From NCBI RefSeq assembly GCF_001889265.1, contig NZ_CP018151.1, positions 2,852,001 through 2,916,000 on the forward strand: a stretch of DNA of 64,000 bases, given 5' to 3'. Position numbers and translations under genes: made by a program. The notes under the pieces are model-generated. The model saw only the letters and a program-made list of their open reading frames with translations, was not told the DNA's origin and searched no databases. Each line of letters starts with the position of its first letter. Within the stretch, counting starts at the first letter, position 1. The DNA is from Microbacterium sp. 1.5R (GTDB lineage: Bacteria; Actinomycetota; Actinomycetes; Actinomycetales; Microbacteriaceae). Shown here piece by piece: positions 16,901 to 24,946 of the stretch.

Positions 16901-17023
16901 CGGTCTTTCCCTTCTTGGGGGCGCGGGGGAGTGCGCCCATCGGTCACTCAACCTAGACCCCCGGGGCCTGTCACCGGAGGGCCTTGACGCGGGGCTTCCC
17001 GCCGTGCGAGAGGAGCAGACGAC

Positions 17024-17290
17024 ATGCCAGGACGCAGGAACAACTCACTGAAGGATCCGGAGCTGTACGAAGAGCTCCGCGATGACGGCGCCTCGAAGGA
17101 GAAGGCCGCCAGGATCTCGAACGCCGCAGCCAGAGACGGCCGCAGCACGGTCGGGCGCCGAGGCGGCGAGCACGGCGACTACGAGGACTGGACCGTCGAC
17201 GAACTGCGCAAACGCGCCAAGGAGATCGGCCTCACCGATTACAGCGGCAAGCGCAAGGCCGAGCTCATCTCGGCGCTGCGCGATCATTAG
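17024..17290 (+). CDS. Small Rho-N/SAP-like domain protein
   Basis: This 88-residue charged protein has a C-terminal helical motif WTVDELRKRAKEIGLTDYSG followed by KRKAELISALR. It resembles the Rho termination factor N-terminal or SAP-type nucleic-acid-binding fold. The N-terminal half (LYEELRDDGASKEKAARISNA) is the plasmid-stabilisation-like DUF7218 type. The ribosome-binding site is GAGAGGAG. DNA or RNA binding is likely by family; the role is unknown. It lies 10 nt upstream of the YbdK-type gene and may be co-transcribed with it. Confidence 0.75.
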   Translation: MPGRRNNSLKDPELYEELRDDGASKEKAARISNAAARDGRSTVGRRGGEHGDYEDWTVDELRKRAKEIGLTDYSGKRKAELISALRDH

Positions 17291-17300
17291 GTCCGCGTCT

Positions 17301-18371
17301 GTGGCCCGGTTCGGTGTCGAGGAGGAGTTCGTCCTCCTCGACGAGCAGACACTCGTGCCGTCAGCCATGACTCCCGAGACGCGCGAGCGCATCCTCGACG
17401 CGGCGGGCTCCGGTCTCACCCCTGAGTATCTGACCTGCCAGCTCGAGTCGGCGACCCAGCCGTGCGTCACGCGAGCGGATGCCGAGGGGCAGCTGCGTCG
17501 CACGAGAGGGATTCTCGGCGAGGTCGCTGCGAAGCAGGGATCGATCGTGGCCGCCTCCGGCACCCCCTTCATCTCGCCCAACCGCCTCGTGGTCTCGTCG
17601 TCGCCCCACTACGACGCGGTGTCCGCCCAGCTCGTCGAGATCACGCGTGAGCACGAGGTCAACGGCCTGCACATCCACGTCGAGGTGCCGGACGAGGAGG
17701 AGCGCGTCCGCGTGGTCAACCGCGTGCGGGCCTGGTTGCCTCCGTTGCTCGCCATCACCGGCAATGCGCCGTTCGCGCACGGGCGGGATTCGGGCTACGC
17801 GAGTTGGCGCAGCATCCTGATCCGTCGACTTCCTGCCTCGTGGAGTCCTCCTCTCTTCCACGATATGAGCGACTACCGCTCGCACGTTGATCAGCTGGTC
17901 TCGATGGGGGCCATCGCCGAAGCCAGCTCGCTGTCATGGACCGTCCGCCTGTCCGAGAGGTTCCCCACCGTCGAGGTGCGCGTCTTCGATGCGCAGCTGA
18001 CGGTCGACGACACGCTGCTCGCCGTGGCCCTGACTCGCGCGCTGCTGGTGAGCGACGCCCTCGACGACTGTCACGGTCTGAGCCTCGACGCGATCGACGC
18101 CTCGCTGTGGACCGCGGCCAGATACGGCACGGATGCTCGCCTCGTCGACCCGGTGGACGAATCGATCGAACCGGCCTGGACGATCGCCGACCGGCTGCTC
18201 GAACGGCTGCGCCCGGCGCTCGCCCAGCTCGGCGACGACGATTTCGTGGTCGACGGCCTCGCCCGCCTCCGATCCGAGGGCACCGGCGCCCAGCGCCAGC
18301 ACCGCGCCTACGCGGATGACGGCGCCGCCGGACTCCGCGAGCTGTATCGGACGAGCACCGCGACCCGCTGA
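17301..18371 (+). CDS. Glutamate-cysteine ligase 2 family (YbdK-type carboxylate-amine ligase)
   Basis: This 356-residue ATP-dependent ligase of the GCS2 family starts at GTG 17301, directly giving the family opening ARFGVEEEFVLLD (the EEE contributes to metal and ATP binding). NGLHIHVEVPDEE and RFPTVEVRVFDAQ are further conserved strands. E. coli YbdK makes gamma-glutamylcysteine weakly; the actinobacterial paralogues have uncertain substrates. No glutathione, mycothiol or ergothioneine gene is adjacent. Confidence 0.85.
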   Translation: MARFGVEEEFVLLDEQTLVPSAMTPETRERILDAAGSGLTPEYLTCQLESATQPCVTRADAEGQLRRTRGILGEVAAKQGSIVAASGTPFISPNRLVVSSSPHYDAVSAQLVEITREHEVNGLHIHVEVPDEEERVRVVNRVRAWLPPLLAITGNAPFAHGRDSGYASWRSILIRRLPASWSPPLFHDMSDYRSHVDQLVSMGAIAEASSLSWTVRLSERFPTVEVRVFDAQLTVDDTLLAVALTRALLVSDALDDCHGLSLDAIDASLWTAARYGTDARLVDPVDESIEPAWTIADRLLERLRPALAQLGDDDFVVDGLARLRSEGTGAQRQHRAYADDGAAGLRELYRTSTATR

Positions 18372-18409
18372 CCGCCCCGGAGGTCTCCCGGCGGCAGTAG
18401 TGTCGCCGT

Positions 18410-19816
18410 GTGGCATCCTCTCGCTTCGCGCCGCTGCAGCGGCTCGTGATATCCGTCGCCGTCCTCGCGTCCTTCGTGACCTTCCTCGACGGCACCGTGG
18501 TGACCGTCGCCCTGCCCGCGATCAGCCGAGAGCTCGGCGGCGGCATCACCACTCAGCAGTGGGTGGTCGACGCGTACCTCATCACTCTCAGCGCGCTGAT
18601 CCTGCTCGCGGGGTCGCTGTCGGACGCCTACGGCCGGGTGCTCGTCATGCGCATCGGCCTGATCGCCTTCGGCGTGGCATCCGTCGCGGTGGCCGCCGCA
18701 CCCGATCCCCTCATCCTGATCATCGCGCGCGCGGCGCAGGGCGCAGCGGGTGCGCTGCTCGTGCCCAGCTCGCTCGCGCTGATCACGGCGACCATGCGCG
18801 CCGACGTGCAGTCGCGGGCGATCGGCGTCTGGACCGCGTTCACGACGGCGGCACAGCTGGTCGGCCCCCTGCTGGGCGGGCTCTTCGTCGACTTCCTCTC
18901 GTGGAGATTCGTCTTCCTCATCAACGTGGTGCCGATCGCCGTCACGCTCGTGCTGCTCTCGCGCCTGAAGCTGAAGGAGCACCCCAGCGGTGTGCGGGTC
19001 GACTGGCTCAGCGGTGCGCTGTGCGCGATCGGTCTGGGCGCTGTGGTCTTCGCGCTGATCGAGCAGCCGAACCTCGGGTGGCAGTCCCCTGCGATCTGGA
19101 TGCCCGGCGTCGCCGGAGCGGCGCTGTTCGCCTGGTTCCTCGTACGCCAGCAGCGCTCGGCCTCGCCGCTGATGCCGCTGTCGCTGTTCCGGGTGCGCGA
19201 CTTCGCCTGGGGCAACCTCGCCACCCTCTTCGTCTACGCCGCACTGTCGCTCAACGGCTTCGTCGTCGGCGTCTACCTGCAGCAGGGCGCAGGTCTCAGT
19301 GCCACGGCGGCCGGCCTCGCGAGCCTGCCGATGACGATCCTGATGATCCTCGTCAGCTCGCGCGCCGGATCCTGGGCCGGTCGTTTCGGGCCCCGCATCT
19401 TCATGACCGTCGGTCCGCTCATCATGGCGGTCGGCGCGCTGATGCTGCTGCTCGTCCGCGAGGACTTCGACTACTGGTGGCAGGTATTGCCGGCGATGAT
19501 CGTGCTCGGCCTCGGGCTCTCGCTCACCGTGGCTCCGCTCACCTCGGCGATCCTCGGCGCCATCGACGAATCCCGCTCGGGCATCGCCTCCGCGGTCAAC
19601 AACGCGGTCTCCCGCGTCGCCGGGCTGCTCGTCGTCGCGATGCTGTCGACCATCATCGGCGGCACGCTCGATCTCGCGGGCTTCCACAACGCGGCCTGGG
19701 TCACCGCCGCGCTGCTCGTGCTCGGCGGTGTGGTGTCGTGGATCGGCATCCGCCGCAATCCGGCCGAGGAGGCCGAGGCTCCGGCCGTCGACGGGGCACC
19801 CTCGCCGATCGGTTGA
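18410..19816 (+). CDS. DHA2 family (EmrB/QacA) MFS drug exporter
   Basis: This 468-residue protein has about 14 membrane segments. Motif C/D1-type TFLDGTVVTVALPAI is in TM1, and GSLSDAYGRVLVMRIG is the cytoplasmic loop-2 motif A. It should export toxic compounds by proton antiport. The GTG start is 6 nt after a TAGTGT box, consistent with leaderless expression. No adjacent regulator is present. The substrate is unknown. Confidence 0.9.
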   Translation: MASSRFAPLQRLVISVAVLASFVTFLDGTVVTVALPAISRELGGGITTQQWVVDAYLITLSALILLAGSLSDAYGRVLVMRIGLIAFGVASVAVAAAPDPLILIIARAAQGAAGALLVPSSLALITATMRADVQSRAIGVWTAFTTAAQLVGPLLGGLFVDFLSWRFVFLINVVPIAVTLVLLSRLKLKEHPSGVRVDWLSGALCAIGLGAVVFALIEQPNLGWQSPAIWMPGVAGAALFAWFLVRQQRSASPLMPLSLFRVRDFAWGNLATLFVYAALSLNGFVVGVYLQQGAGLSATAAGLASLPMTILMILVSSRAGSWAGRFGPRIFMTVGPLIMAVGALMLLLVREDFDYWWQVLPAMIVLGLGLSLTVAPLTSAILGAIDESRSGIASAVNNAVSRVAGLLVVAMLSTIIGGTLDLAGFHNAAWVTAALLVLGGVVSWIGIRRNPAEEAEAPAVDGAPSPIG

Positions 19817-19877
19817 CGATGTCGGTGGTCGGGCGCACACTGGGGGCATCGTCCTACCGAGCACCCGGAGGTCCACC

Positions 19878-20573
19878 GTGAGCACGCCCCAGACGCCCCT
19901 TCCGCCCGTCGTCGACGTTGACACGTGGCGTCGCGAGCTCGACGCACTGCGCGTGCGTGAGAAGGCGGCGACGCGAGAACTCGATGCGATCGCGGCACAA
20001 CGACGACGACTGCCGATGGTCGAGCTGCCCGACTACACGCTCGTCGGCGAAGACGGGCCGGTGCGGCTGCCCGAGATCTTCGGCGAGCACCGCCAGCTCA
20101 TCGTCTACAACCACATGTGGACCGACGGCAATGAGTGGCAATGCCCCGGCTGCACCGGCTTCACGTCGCAGTTCACCCGCCTCGACTTCCTCGAGCGCTA
20201 CTACGACGCCCGCTTCGTGATCGTGACGAACGGACCGATCGATGAGGCACTGGCCTACCGCGACAGGGTGGGCAACCGCATGACCTGGTATTCGAGCGCC
20301 GACAGCACCTTCGGTGCCGACATGGACGCCGGTCCGAACGAGGGCTTCGGCGTGAACGTGCTGCTCCGCGACGGCGACACGGTCTATCGCACGTGGCACA
20401 CGAACGGCCGTGGCACCGAGCGCATGAGCCAGCTGCAGGGTCTCGTCGATCTGCTGCCCTTCGGCCGACAGGAGGAGTGGGAGGACTCCCCCGCCGGCTG
20501 GCCCCAGCATGAGACGTATTCTCAAGGGATGGGTTCGAAAGAGATCGCCGCACTGTACGGGGCCGGCAGCTGA
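19878..20573 (+). CDS. DUF899 family thioredoxin-fold protein
   Basis: This 231-residue protein of the DUF899 family (AhpC/thioredoxin-like fold) has HMWTDGNEWQCPGCTGFTSQ near residue 80, containing a CxxC pair. The tail has the GTERMSQLQGLVDLLPFGRQE pattern. These proteins are thought to be redox enzymes, but the activity is not established. It begins at GTG after a perfect GGAGGT site. The stop codon TGA overlaps the apparent CTG start of the next gene. Confidence 0.88.
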   Translation: MSTPQTPLPPVVDVDTWRRELDALRVREKAATRELDAIAAQRRRLPMVELPDYTLVGEDGPVRLPEIFGEHRQLIVYNHMWTDGNEWQCPGCTGFTSQFTRLDFLERYYDARFVIVTNGPIDEALAYRDRVGNRMTWYSSADSTFGADMDAGPNEGFGVNVLLRDGDTVYRTWHTNGRGTERMSQLQGLVDLLPFGRQEEWEDSPAGWPQHETYSQGMGSKEIAALYGAGS

Positions 20574-21388
20574 GGCGCGCCACGGTCGAGGTCGCCGCCA
20601 TCGCCGTGCTGGTCCTCACGCTCACAGGGTGCGTCACGACCATCTCCGACCCTCCGGCGCAGTTCGCCCTTCCCCCCGCGGGAGCGACCCCCGACTATCA
20701 GCTCGGCGGCGGCTACGACCCCGCCGACGGAGTCGGCATCGTCGGCCGGGACCGCTCGGATGTGCCCGCCGACGGGCTGTACTCGGTCTGCTATGTGAAC
20801 GGATTCCAGACCCAGCCGGGCGAGCTCGACACCTGGCCCGACGACCTCGTGCTGCAAAGCGACGGCGAGCCGGTGTTCGACCCCGATTGGCCCGATGAGG
20901 CTCTGCTCGACACGTCGACGGACGAGCGCCGCGAGCGCATCGCCGAGATCGCCGGACCGTGGATCGAGGGGTGCGCCGAGTCGGGATTCGACGCGGTCGA
21001 GTTCGACAACCTCGACTCGTACACCCGCTCGGACGACGCGCTCACTCTCGACGACAACCTCGCCCTCGCGGCGCTGCTGGTCGACGTCGCCCACGACTCC
21101 GGACTCGCAGCCGGGCAGAAGAACGCCGCCGAAGACGCACCGGTGCTGCGCGAGCGCGCAGGATTCGACTTCGCCGTCGTCGAGGAGTGCAGCGTCTTCG
21201 ACGAGTGCGGGGCGTTCACCGACGTCTACGGAGACGCCGTGATCGACATCGAGTACTCCGACGAGCTGCCGCGGTCGTTCGACGAGATGTGCGCCGACGA
21301 CGACGCCCCCTCGTCGATGGTGCTGCGAGACCGCGACCTCGTCACGCCGTCAGACGACGGGTACGTGTTCGAGACCTGCGATCGCTGA
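20570..21388 (+). CDS. GH114-like (endo-alpha-1,4-polygalactosaminidase-related) lipoprotein
   Basis: The body resembles the TM1410/GH114 family: GGGYDPADGVGIVGRDRS near the start, a YSVCYVNGFQTQ strand, FDAVEFDNLDSY with acidic residues, and AGQKNA. Conventional start GTG 20606 leaves only eight residues before the lipobox Cys. Reading back in frame to CTG 20570 restores a proper signal (two Arg, hydrophobic core, LTGC at Cys21). That CTG overlaps the previous TGA. No ATG, GTG or TTG exists in frame nearby, so the CTG start is an inference. It would act on an extracellular glycan; the substrate is unknown. Confidence 0.75.
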   Translation: MRRATVEVAAIAVLVLTLTGCVTTISDPPAQFALPPAGATPDYQLGGGYDPADGVGIVGRDRSDVPADGLYSVCYVNGFQTQPGELDTWPDDLVLQSDGEPVFDPDWPDEALLDTSTDERRERIAEIAGPWIEGCAESGFDAVEFDNLDSYTRSDDALTLDDNLALAALLVDVAHDSGLAAGQKNAAEDAPVLRERAGFDFAVVEECSVFDECGAFTDVYGDAVIDIEYSDELPRSFDEMCADDDAPSSMVLRDRDLVTPSDDGYVFETCDR

Positions 21389-21425
21389 CCGTCGCCTCAG
21401 CAATGCACATCGATATGCTGGCCCC

Positions 21426-22127
21426 GTGAGCATGACGGGGGATCACGGTGGCGCCACGCCTGCGGCCTCGCGCCCGGCGCCCGCGCAGGTCGTGCGGCAC
21501 GCTGCCTCCCGGTGGACGCGCGGGATCGCCGAGCTGCCCCGATGGATCTGGTTCGCCGCAGTCGCGGTCGCCGCCGTGGCCATCGTCGTCGCGGCGATGG
21601 GCGGGTTCGCCCGTGCAGAGGCTTCGCCGACGCTGCGCGGCGCGGATGAGGAGGTGCGCACCTCGCAGTACGCGATCACCGTGCTCGACGCCGAGTTCGT
21701 CACCGAGGTCGAGTCGGAGTATCTCGAGGCGGAGCCCGGCGAGAAGCTGCTCGTGATGAGCACGCGTATGGAGAATCTCTCGGATGCTCCGATCGGAGTC
21801 GGCACCACCGTCGACCGCATAAGCACCGGGTTCGTGAACACCGGCCGTCCGCTTCTCGACCTCGCAGGCGTCCCCGCGAGTGACTCGGTGGCGGTCTGGC
21901 GAGCGGACGGGTCATCCGGCCAGGTCATCCTGCAGCCGGGCGTCCCCAGCCAGGTGACCTTCGCCTGGACCATACCCGAGGACGCGTTCCTCGACGGTTC
22001 CGTCGCGCTCGACGTGCACGAGGTGCAGATCCAGCGTGGAGCGGTGATCCTCTCCTCACGAGCGGTCACGTGGCGCCCTGCCGCCCTCAGCGCACGCATC
22101 TCGGTCACCGCCCAGGAGACACGATGA
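21426..22127 (+). CDS. Anchored exported protein of unknown function (first of three)
   Basis: This 233-residue protein has one membrane span near residues 42-60 after a basic cytoplasmic tail, then an extracellular beta-rich domain that reads like the DUF4352/TRF2-like immunoglobulin fold (VLDAEFVTEVESEYLEAEPG, KLLVMSTRMENLSD). The GTG start lies 6 nt after TATGCT, consistent with leaderless translation. It heads a chain of three genes with ATGA overlaps. I recognise no specific function; the similar layout of the three products suggests a complex outside the membrane. Confidence 0.75.
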   Translation: MSMTGDHGGATPAASRPAPAQVVRHAASRWTRGIAELPRWIWFAAVAVAAVAIVVAAMGGFARAEASPTLRGADEEVRTSQYAITVLDAEFVTEVESEYLEAEPGEKLLVMSTRMENLSDAPIGVGTTVDRISTGFVNTGRPLLDLAGVPASDSVAVWRADGSSGQVILQPGVPSQVTFAWTIPEDAFLDGSVALDVHEVQIQRGAVILSSRAVTWRPAALSARISVTAQETR

Positions 22128-22681
22128 GACGCGCGACCCCCTGGCTGGTCGGCGCTGCGCTGGTGGTCGCGGCCGGCGTGCTGACCGCCGTCACCCCGAC
22201 CGATGACGACGTCATCGGTCCGACCGTCGTGCGTGGCGCCTTCGGCGACCCCGTCGAATCCCGCACTCTGATCGCGGCAGCGACGGACGCGACGTTCGCG
22301 GACCAGGTGGCGGTGTCCGGTGGCGACTGGAGCGCGGAGGGGAACTGGCTCGTCGTGACGGTGATCGCCTCGGCGCCCCGCACGGAGGTGGATGCCGCCA
22401 TCCAGCTCGCGACGCTGACGATCGACGATCGCGTGTTCCAGGCCAGCGAGCGACCCGACGCGACGCTGATGTCGACCCCGCTGCGACTCGGCATCGACAC
22501 GGTCGGGACGCTGGCCTTCGAGCTGCCACCGGATCTGACATCGGGGCAGGCGGACCTGCGTCTCATCTCCTCGTACTTCACCGCCGAGCTCGACGACGTG
22601 ATCGCGATCGCGGTCGAACTGGACGACCTTCCTCGCACGCCGAGTCTCGAGCTCGATGACCCCGAACTGCGGATCCCATGA
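22124..22681 (+). CDS. Anchored exported protein of unknown function (second of three)
   Basis: This 185-residue protein has an N-terminal membrane segment (residues 6-24) with no cleavage or lipobox motif, so it is probably membrane-anchored. The beta-rich domain that follows (SAEGNWLVVTVIAS, AIQLATLTIDD) has the same general character as the preceding product. Start and stop overlap both neighbours by ATGA, so the three proteins should be made in fixed ratio. No family assignment can be made from sequence alone. Confidence 0.72.
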   Translation: MRRATPWLVGAALVVAAGVLTAVTPTDDDVIGPTVVRGAFGDPVESRTLIAAATDATFADQVAVSGGDWSAEGNWLVVTVIASAPRTEVDAAIQLATLTIDDRVFQASERPDATLMSTPLRLGIDTVGTLAFELPPDLTSGQADLRLISSYFTAELDDVIAIAVELDDLPRTPSLELDDPELRIP

Positions 22682-23163
22682 GCTGGTGGCGGACGCAGCG
22701 GACCGGGCTGATCGCGGTGGCGATCGCGGCCGTCGCGATGGTCAGCGCCACGGCATGGCTCGACATCGCGCCGAGCATCCGGCCGACGGATCGGGTGATC
22801 GACGCCGACACGACGGTCGACATCGCCGGACAGACCCTCACGCTCGGGCCCACGGAATGGGCGGAGTTCGAGGCGCCTGCGGGGACCCGCACCCTCAGCG
22901 TCCGACTGTCGTCGAGCGGCGGATCCGCGGCATCGCTCTGCGGACAGACGACGCTCACAGAGATCGACGCCGATCGCACCTGGCTCAGCTCTCGCGCAGA
23001 CCTCGATGTGCCCTACGACGAGGGCGAGAGCTCATGCATCGCCGAGCCGGCGTCGTACCGCATCCTGCTGACCTTCCTGCTTCCCGACGACGCCGATGGC
23101 CCGTTCCTGCTCGACATCGAGGGCAGTGACGACGACCTCGCCCGCTTCCGTATCGAGCCCTGA
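22678..23163 (+). CDS. Anchored exported protein of unknown function (third of three)
   Basis: This 161-residue protein has an N-terminal membrane segment (residues 10-28) and a short extracellular beta domain with two cysteines (SLCGQTT and ESSCIAEP) that could form a disulfide. It is translationally coupled to the preceding gene. Its last 132 bp are overlapped on the other strand by the 3' end of the large membrane-protein gene. Confidence 0.72.
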   Translation: MSWWRTQRTGLIAVAIAAVAMVSATAWLDIAPSIRPTDRVIDADTTVDIAGQTLTLGPTEWAEFEAPAGTRTLSVRLSSSGGSAASLCGQTTLTEIDADRTWLSSRADLDVPYDEGESSCIAEPASYRILLTFLLPDDADGPFLLDIEGSDDDLARFRIEP

Positions 23164-24315
23164 CGGGCGGGTGTCGAGGCCAGACCGGGGGCGGCCGATG
23201 ACGGCGTCATAGGCCGTGGCGACGATCGCCACCCTGAGCGGTTCGGCGACGGCACCGATGGCGACGGTGACGAGCGGGAAGAACCCCGCCCAGAACGACG
23301 ATTCGTGGCCCCCGATCAGCAGCAGGACTCCCCGGGTGCCCGCCTGCTCGGCGAAGCCCCACGCGGCGTAGGCCAGTGCGTAGACGCCGAAGAGCAATGG
23401 CCCGCCACGCCAGATCACCGCGACGGCAGCCCAGAGGCCTTCGAGTCGCATCACCAGCGTGCGCGCGATGCTCAGGGCCGCCCCTCGCGCCGCTCCCCCG
23501 CCGACGCGTGCGAACGGCGGAGTCGAGTCGAAGGTCGTGCCGAAGATCACACCGGCGACCGTGAGCCAGGCCGCGGGGACGAGGAGTGCGGCGACGAGGA
23601 TTCCGGCCAGCCAGGTCGCCCCTTCCCATACGGCGGCGATGGGTTCGATGTTCACCGAGAACCAGTCGCCGAGGCTCTGCAGCCACCCGGCCGCCTCTCG
23701 TTCACCGAACCAGTCCAGGACGCTGACCCACCACCGTGCGACGAGTGTGAAGAGCATGAAGGTCCACAGCACCTCGGCATAGGTGGCCAGGATGATCGTC
23801 CACCGCGGCAGCCGGTCGGCGAAGCGCGTGAAGAGCAGTCGTGCGATCAACGCGATCACGAGCACCGTCACCGGCAGCACGCCGACCGCGATGACACCAC
23901 CGCGATCGCCCATCTGGACGAGGTCGTACCCGGAATCGGCCAGCGCGATCGCGCTCGCGATCTGGAAGAACTCGATCTGGTCGGCATCGAGCAGACCCCA
24001 CGCGGTGTAGAAGGCGAAGAACGGCAGGATCGCGGCGAGAGTCGCGGAGGCGAACTCGCGGAGGCCGCCGGCATCCTCCCTCCGGCTGTGCGGCAAGGAG
24101 GGGCGCACAGTGAGATACATCGCGACGTACGCGACGAGTCGGGCGGCGACCGCCAGCGGCAGCAGCAGCAGGCCCCCGAGCGTGGTGTGACCGCCGACGA
24201 AGCCGGCGAGCTCGATCAGTACGCGATGCAGCGCCTCGCCCCCGAGATACCAGGCCATGAGCGCAGGCCAGTGTCGGGCGAGGATGCGCCCGAACGTGCG
24301 GAGGGCCTGTGACAT
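23032..24315 (-). CDS. Polytopic membrane protein of unknown function
   Basis: This protein of about 427 residues has roughly eight hydrophobic segments, beginning MSQALRTFGRILARHWPALM. The loop RLEGLWAAVAVIWRG and the final span near VTVAIGAVAEPLRVA are conserved-looking. The C-terminal 45 residues are hydrophilic and are read antisense to the preceding gene, so the conserved part probably ends near residue 375. The ATG at 24315 has a TACGGT box 7 nt upstream and no ribosome-binding site, which points to leaderless translation. I do not recognise the family. Confidence 0.72.
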   Translation of the reverse strand: MSQALRTFGRILARHWPALMAWYLGGEALHRVLIELAGFVGGHTTLGGLLLLPLAVAARLVAYVAMYLTVRPSLPHSRREDAGGLREFASATLAAILPFFAFYTAWGLLDADQIEFFQIASAIALADSGYDLVQMGDRGGVIAVGVLPVTVLVIALIARLLFTRFADRLPRWTIILATYAEVLWTFMLFTLVARWWVSVLDWFGEREAAGWLQSLGDWFSVNIEPIAAVWEGATWLAGILVAALLVPAAWLTVAGVIFGTTFDSTPPFARVGGGAARGAALSIARTLVMRLEGLWAAVAVIWRGGPLLFGVYALAYAAWGFAEQAGTRGVLLLIGGHESSFWAGFFPLVTVAIGAVAEPLRVAIVATAYDAVIGRPRSGLDTRPSGLDTEAGEVVVTALDVEQERAIGVVGKQEGQQDAVRRRLGDA

Positions 24316-24454
24316 GTGCCCTACCGTACCGGTGGATCACCGTCGTCGAGCGGCATGAGGACACCGACCTCGGCTCACGCCAGCGGCATACTCCGCGGCA
24401 CATCGAGCGTCAACCCGGTTCCCGCCCGCCGCCCTGCGGGGGCACCATGGCGTC

Positions 24455-24946
24455 GTGAACGCATCGACGTGGACTCCCCGCCGCGCGGTCTCGGCCGCGG
24501 TGGCGCTGCTGCTCGCCGCCGCACTCTCGGGCTGCGGCCTGACCATCCCGGCCGACCCGGACGGCACTCTCGCGTCGGCGACCGGCGCTGACCTGAGGGT
24601 CGGCGTCTCGGCCGATCCCGGGCTGGTCGACACCGATCGGGACACCCCCACAGGAAGCATCCCCGACCTCGTGACAGGCTTCGCCGACAGCATCGACGCC
24701 GACATCGACTGGACCTACGGGTCGGAGGAGACGCTGGTCGGGATGCTGGAGCGCGGCGACCTCGATCTCGTGGCGGGCGGCTTCACCTCTGACACCCCCT
24801 GGATCGACAAGGCCGGGGTCACCCGCGGCTATCCCGAGATCGACGGGGCCGACGGTCGCGAGATCGTGATGCTCGTGCCGCTCGGCGAGAACGCGTTCCT
24901 CAGCGCTCTCGAACGTCACCTCGACGAGGCGGTGGGGTCGCGATGA
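24455..24946 (+). CDS. Miniature solute-binding lipoprotein (SBP family 3-like)
   Basis: This 163-residue lipoprotein (lipobox LSGC, Cys27) looks like an SBP_bac_3 amino-acid-binding protein with the second lobe missing. LRVGVSADPG opens lobe 1, MLERGDLDLVAGGFTSDTPW is the typical lobe-1 ligand strand, and the sequence then jumps to a VMLVPLGENAFLSALERHL ending typical of family C termini. Family members are usually 250-280 residues. It starts at GTG and is coupled (ATGA) to a CDF cation exporter rather than to ABC permeases. It may present or sense a ligand for that exporter; this is inference. Confidence 0.75.
   Translation: MNASTWTPRRAVSAAVALLLAAALSGCGLTIPADPDGTLASATGADLRVGVSADPGLVDTDRDTPTGSIPDLVTGFADSIDADIDWTYGSEETLVGMLERGDLDLVAGGFTSDTPWIDKAGVTRGYPEIDGADGREIVMLVPLGENAFLSALERHLDEAVGSR

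Noticed and set aside
16731..17051. Plus-strand frame opposite the small membrane protein
   Set aside because: No ribosome-binding site at its start, overlaps a better-supported gene, and has no conserved features.
23305..24312. Plus-strand open frame opposite the large membrane protein
   Set aside because: Low-complexity, charged translation with no domain; the minus-strand frame has clear membrane segments.
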